DNA from: Promethearchaeota archaeon
GTDB lineage: Archaea; Asgardarchaeota; Lokiarchaeia; Sigynarchaeales; SOKP01
Assembly (NCBI GenBank): GCA_019057975.1
Contig: JAHLWJ010000330.1
Span: 1 to 5,226, forward strand
DNA: 5,226 nt
Direction of reading: 5' to 3'
Positions 4,911 through 5,226 of the stretch are shown here, piece by piece. The position numbers were made by a program, and so were the translations under genes. The notes beneath the pieces are model-generated. The model had not been told where the DNA came from. It worked only from the letters and a program-made list of their open reading frames with translations, and searched no databases. The stretch's first letter is position 1. Each line of letters begins with the position of its first letter.

Positions 4911-5165
4911 TTAGGCTCCGCCTGCTTGCGTAGCCATTACAGTAATAACATCTTTCTTTGGATGAATCCCTATTTTTGTGAACTTTAATTGGTCAGGTAA
5001 AACTTTTCCTTTAAAAATAAATTGAATCGCTAAAATAGGGTTTAATTTATATTCCCTTTGGACCGTTTTTTTGATCTCTGCTATTGAATTATTAGGATCT
5101 AGCTCGATCAACTTTATAGCCTGATCCGGGGGCACTCCCGTTAGTCTAAATCTAAATTGTGTCAT
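4911..5165 (-). CDS. Ubiquitin-like modifier with C-terminal Gly-Gly-Ala
   Basis: This 84-residue protein has the length and pattern of a beta-grasp ubiquitin fold: strand QFRFRLTG (3-10), strand AIKLIELD (16-23), helix IAEIKKTVQREY (28-39), then IQFIFKGKVLPDQL (47-60), aligning with the ubiquitin segment IFAGKQLEDGRTL, then IGIHPKKDVITVMAT (65-79). It ends A-G-G-A: the di-glycine is at 82-83 with one extra Ala. In ubiquitin systems the Gly-Gly terminus is adenylated by E1 and passed to E2 and target lysines. Precursors with extra residues are trimmed, in archaea plausibly by an Rpn11/JAMM-type protease. Lysines at 18, 32, 33, 40, 52, 54, 61, 64, 70 and 71 could accept chains. The ATG at 5165 follows a TATA-like box, with no clear ribosome binding site. 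Asgard and Caldiarchaeum genomes often place E1, E2 and Rpn11 genes beside it, but none is visible here. SAMP/Urm1-like modifiers are a less likely alternative. Confidence 0.88.
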   Translation of the reverse strand: MTQFRFRLTGVPPDQAIKLIELDPNNSIAEIKKTVQREYKLNPILAIQFIFKGKVLPDQLKFTKIGIHPKKDVITVMATQAGGA

Positions 5166-5200
5166 ATTATTTCATACTTTTTTATTATTTAATTCTTTCT

Positions 5201-5213
5201 ATATATTATTAAA
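5201..5213 (-). promoter_or_regulatory. TATA box candidate for the ubiquitin-like gene
   Basis: The minus strand reads TTTAATAATATAT, ending 36 bases before the ATG at 5165. Initiation about 25 bases downstream would leave a leader of roughly 10-15 bases, in keeping with the absence of a ribosome binding site. An own promoter implies that the gene need not be read from an upstream operon. Confidence 0.4.
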
Positions 5214-5226
5214 AAGATATTGGGTA

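Overview
The window looks like a piece of an Asgard archaeal chromosome, most likely Lokiarchaeia-like, though the lineage is an inference. It is strongly AT-rich. The candidate promoters are TATA boxes followed by short leaders, and stops are followed by oligo-T tracts. Two proteins are of eukaryotic-signature type: a ubiquitin-like modifier with a C-terminal Gly-Gly, and a small protein with the predicted topology of a longin domain. No rRNA, tRNA, CRISPR array or insertion sequence was recognised.

Left part, plus strand (1-2313). The window opens inside the 3' end of a nitronate monooxygenase (NMO)/FabK-type flavoenzyme gene. A second, complete NMO paralogue follows at 566-1600, so this is a tandem pair. 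Their C-termini are about 62% identical, and an indel makes them end in different reading frames. Next, with its own TATA box, comes a 141-residue protein predicted to be a stand-alone longin domain.

Middle part, minus strand (2457-4331), convergent with the longin gene. Three very AT-rich genes run leftwards: a cysteine-rich, probably zinc-binding protein of unknown function, a two-domain winged-helix protein, and a DUF3467-like protein. The last two are 6 bases apart and must be an operon. A perfect 16-bp palindrome lies just upstream of the winged-helix gene, where an autoregulatory operator would be expected. This cassette is the best candidate for an undescribed system. Its function cannot be read from sequence alone.

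Right part (4332-5226). A 579-base stretch without a convincing gene holds short open scraps and, near its right end, a hairpin followed by a T-rich stretch. This reads as the terminator of the minus-strand ubiquitin-like gene (4911-5165). That protein ends Ala-Gly-Gly-Ala, so a single residue would have to be removed to expose the conjugation-competent Gly-Gly. Its promoter lies in the last 60 bases of the window.

In hand-counted samples the NMO and ubiquitin genes are about 35-37% GC, while the longin gene and the minus-strand cassette are about 20-25%. This suggests the middle part has a different history or weaker constraint.
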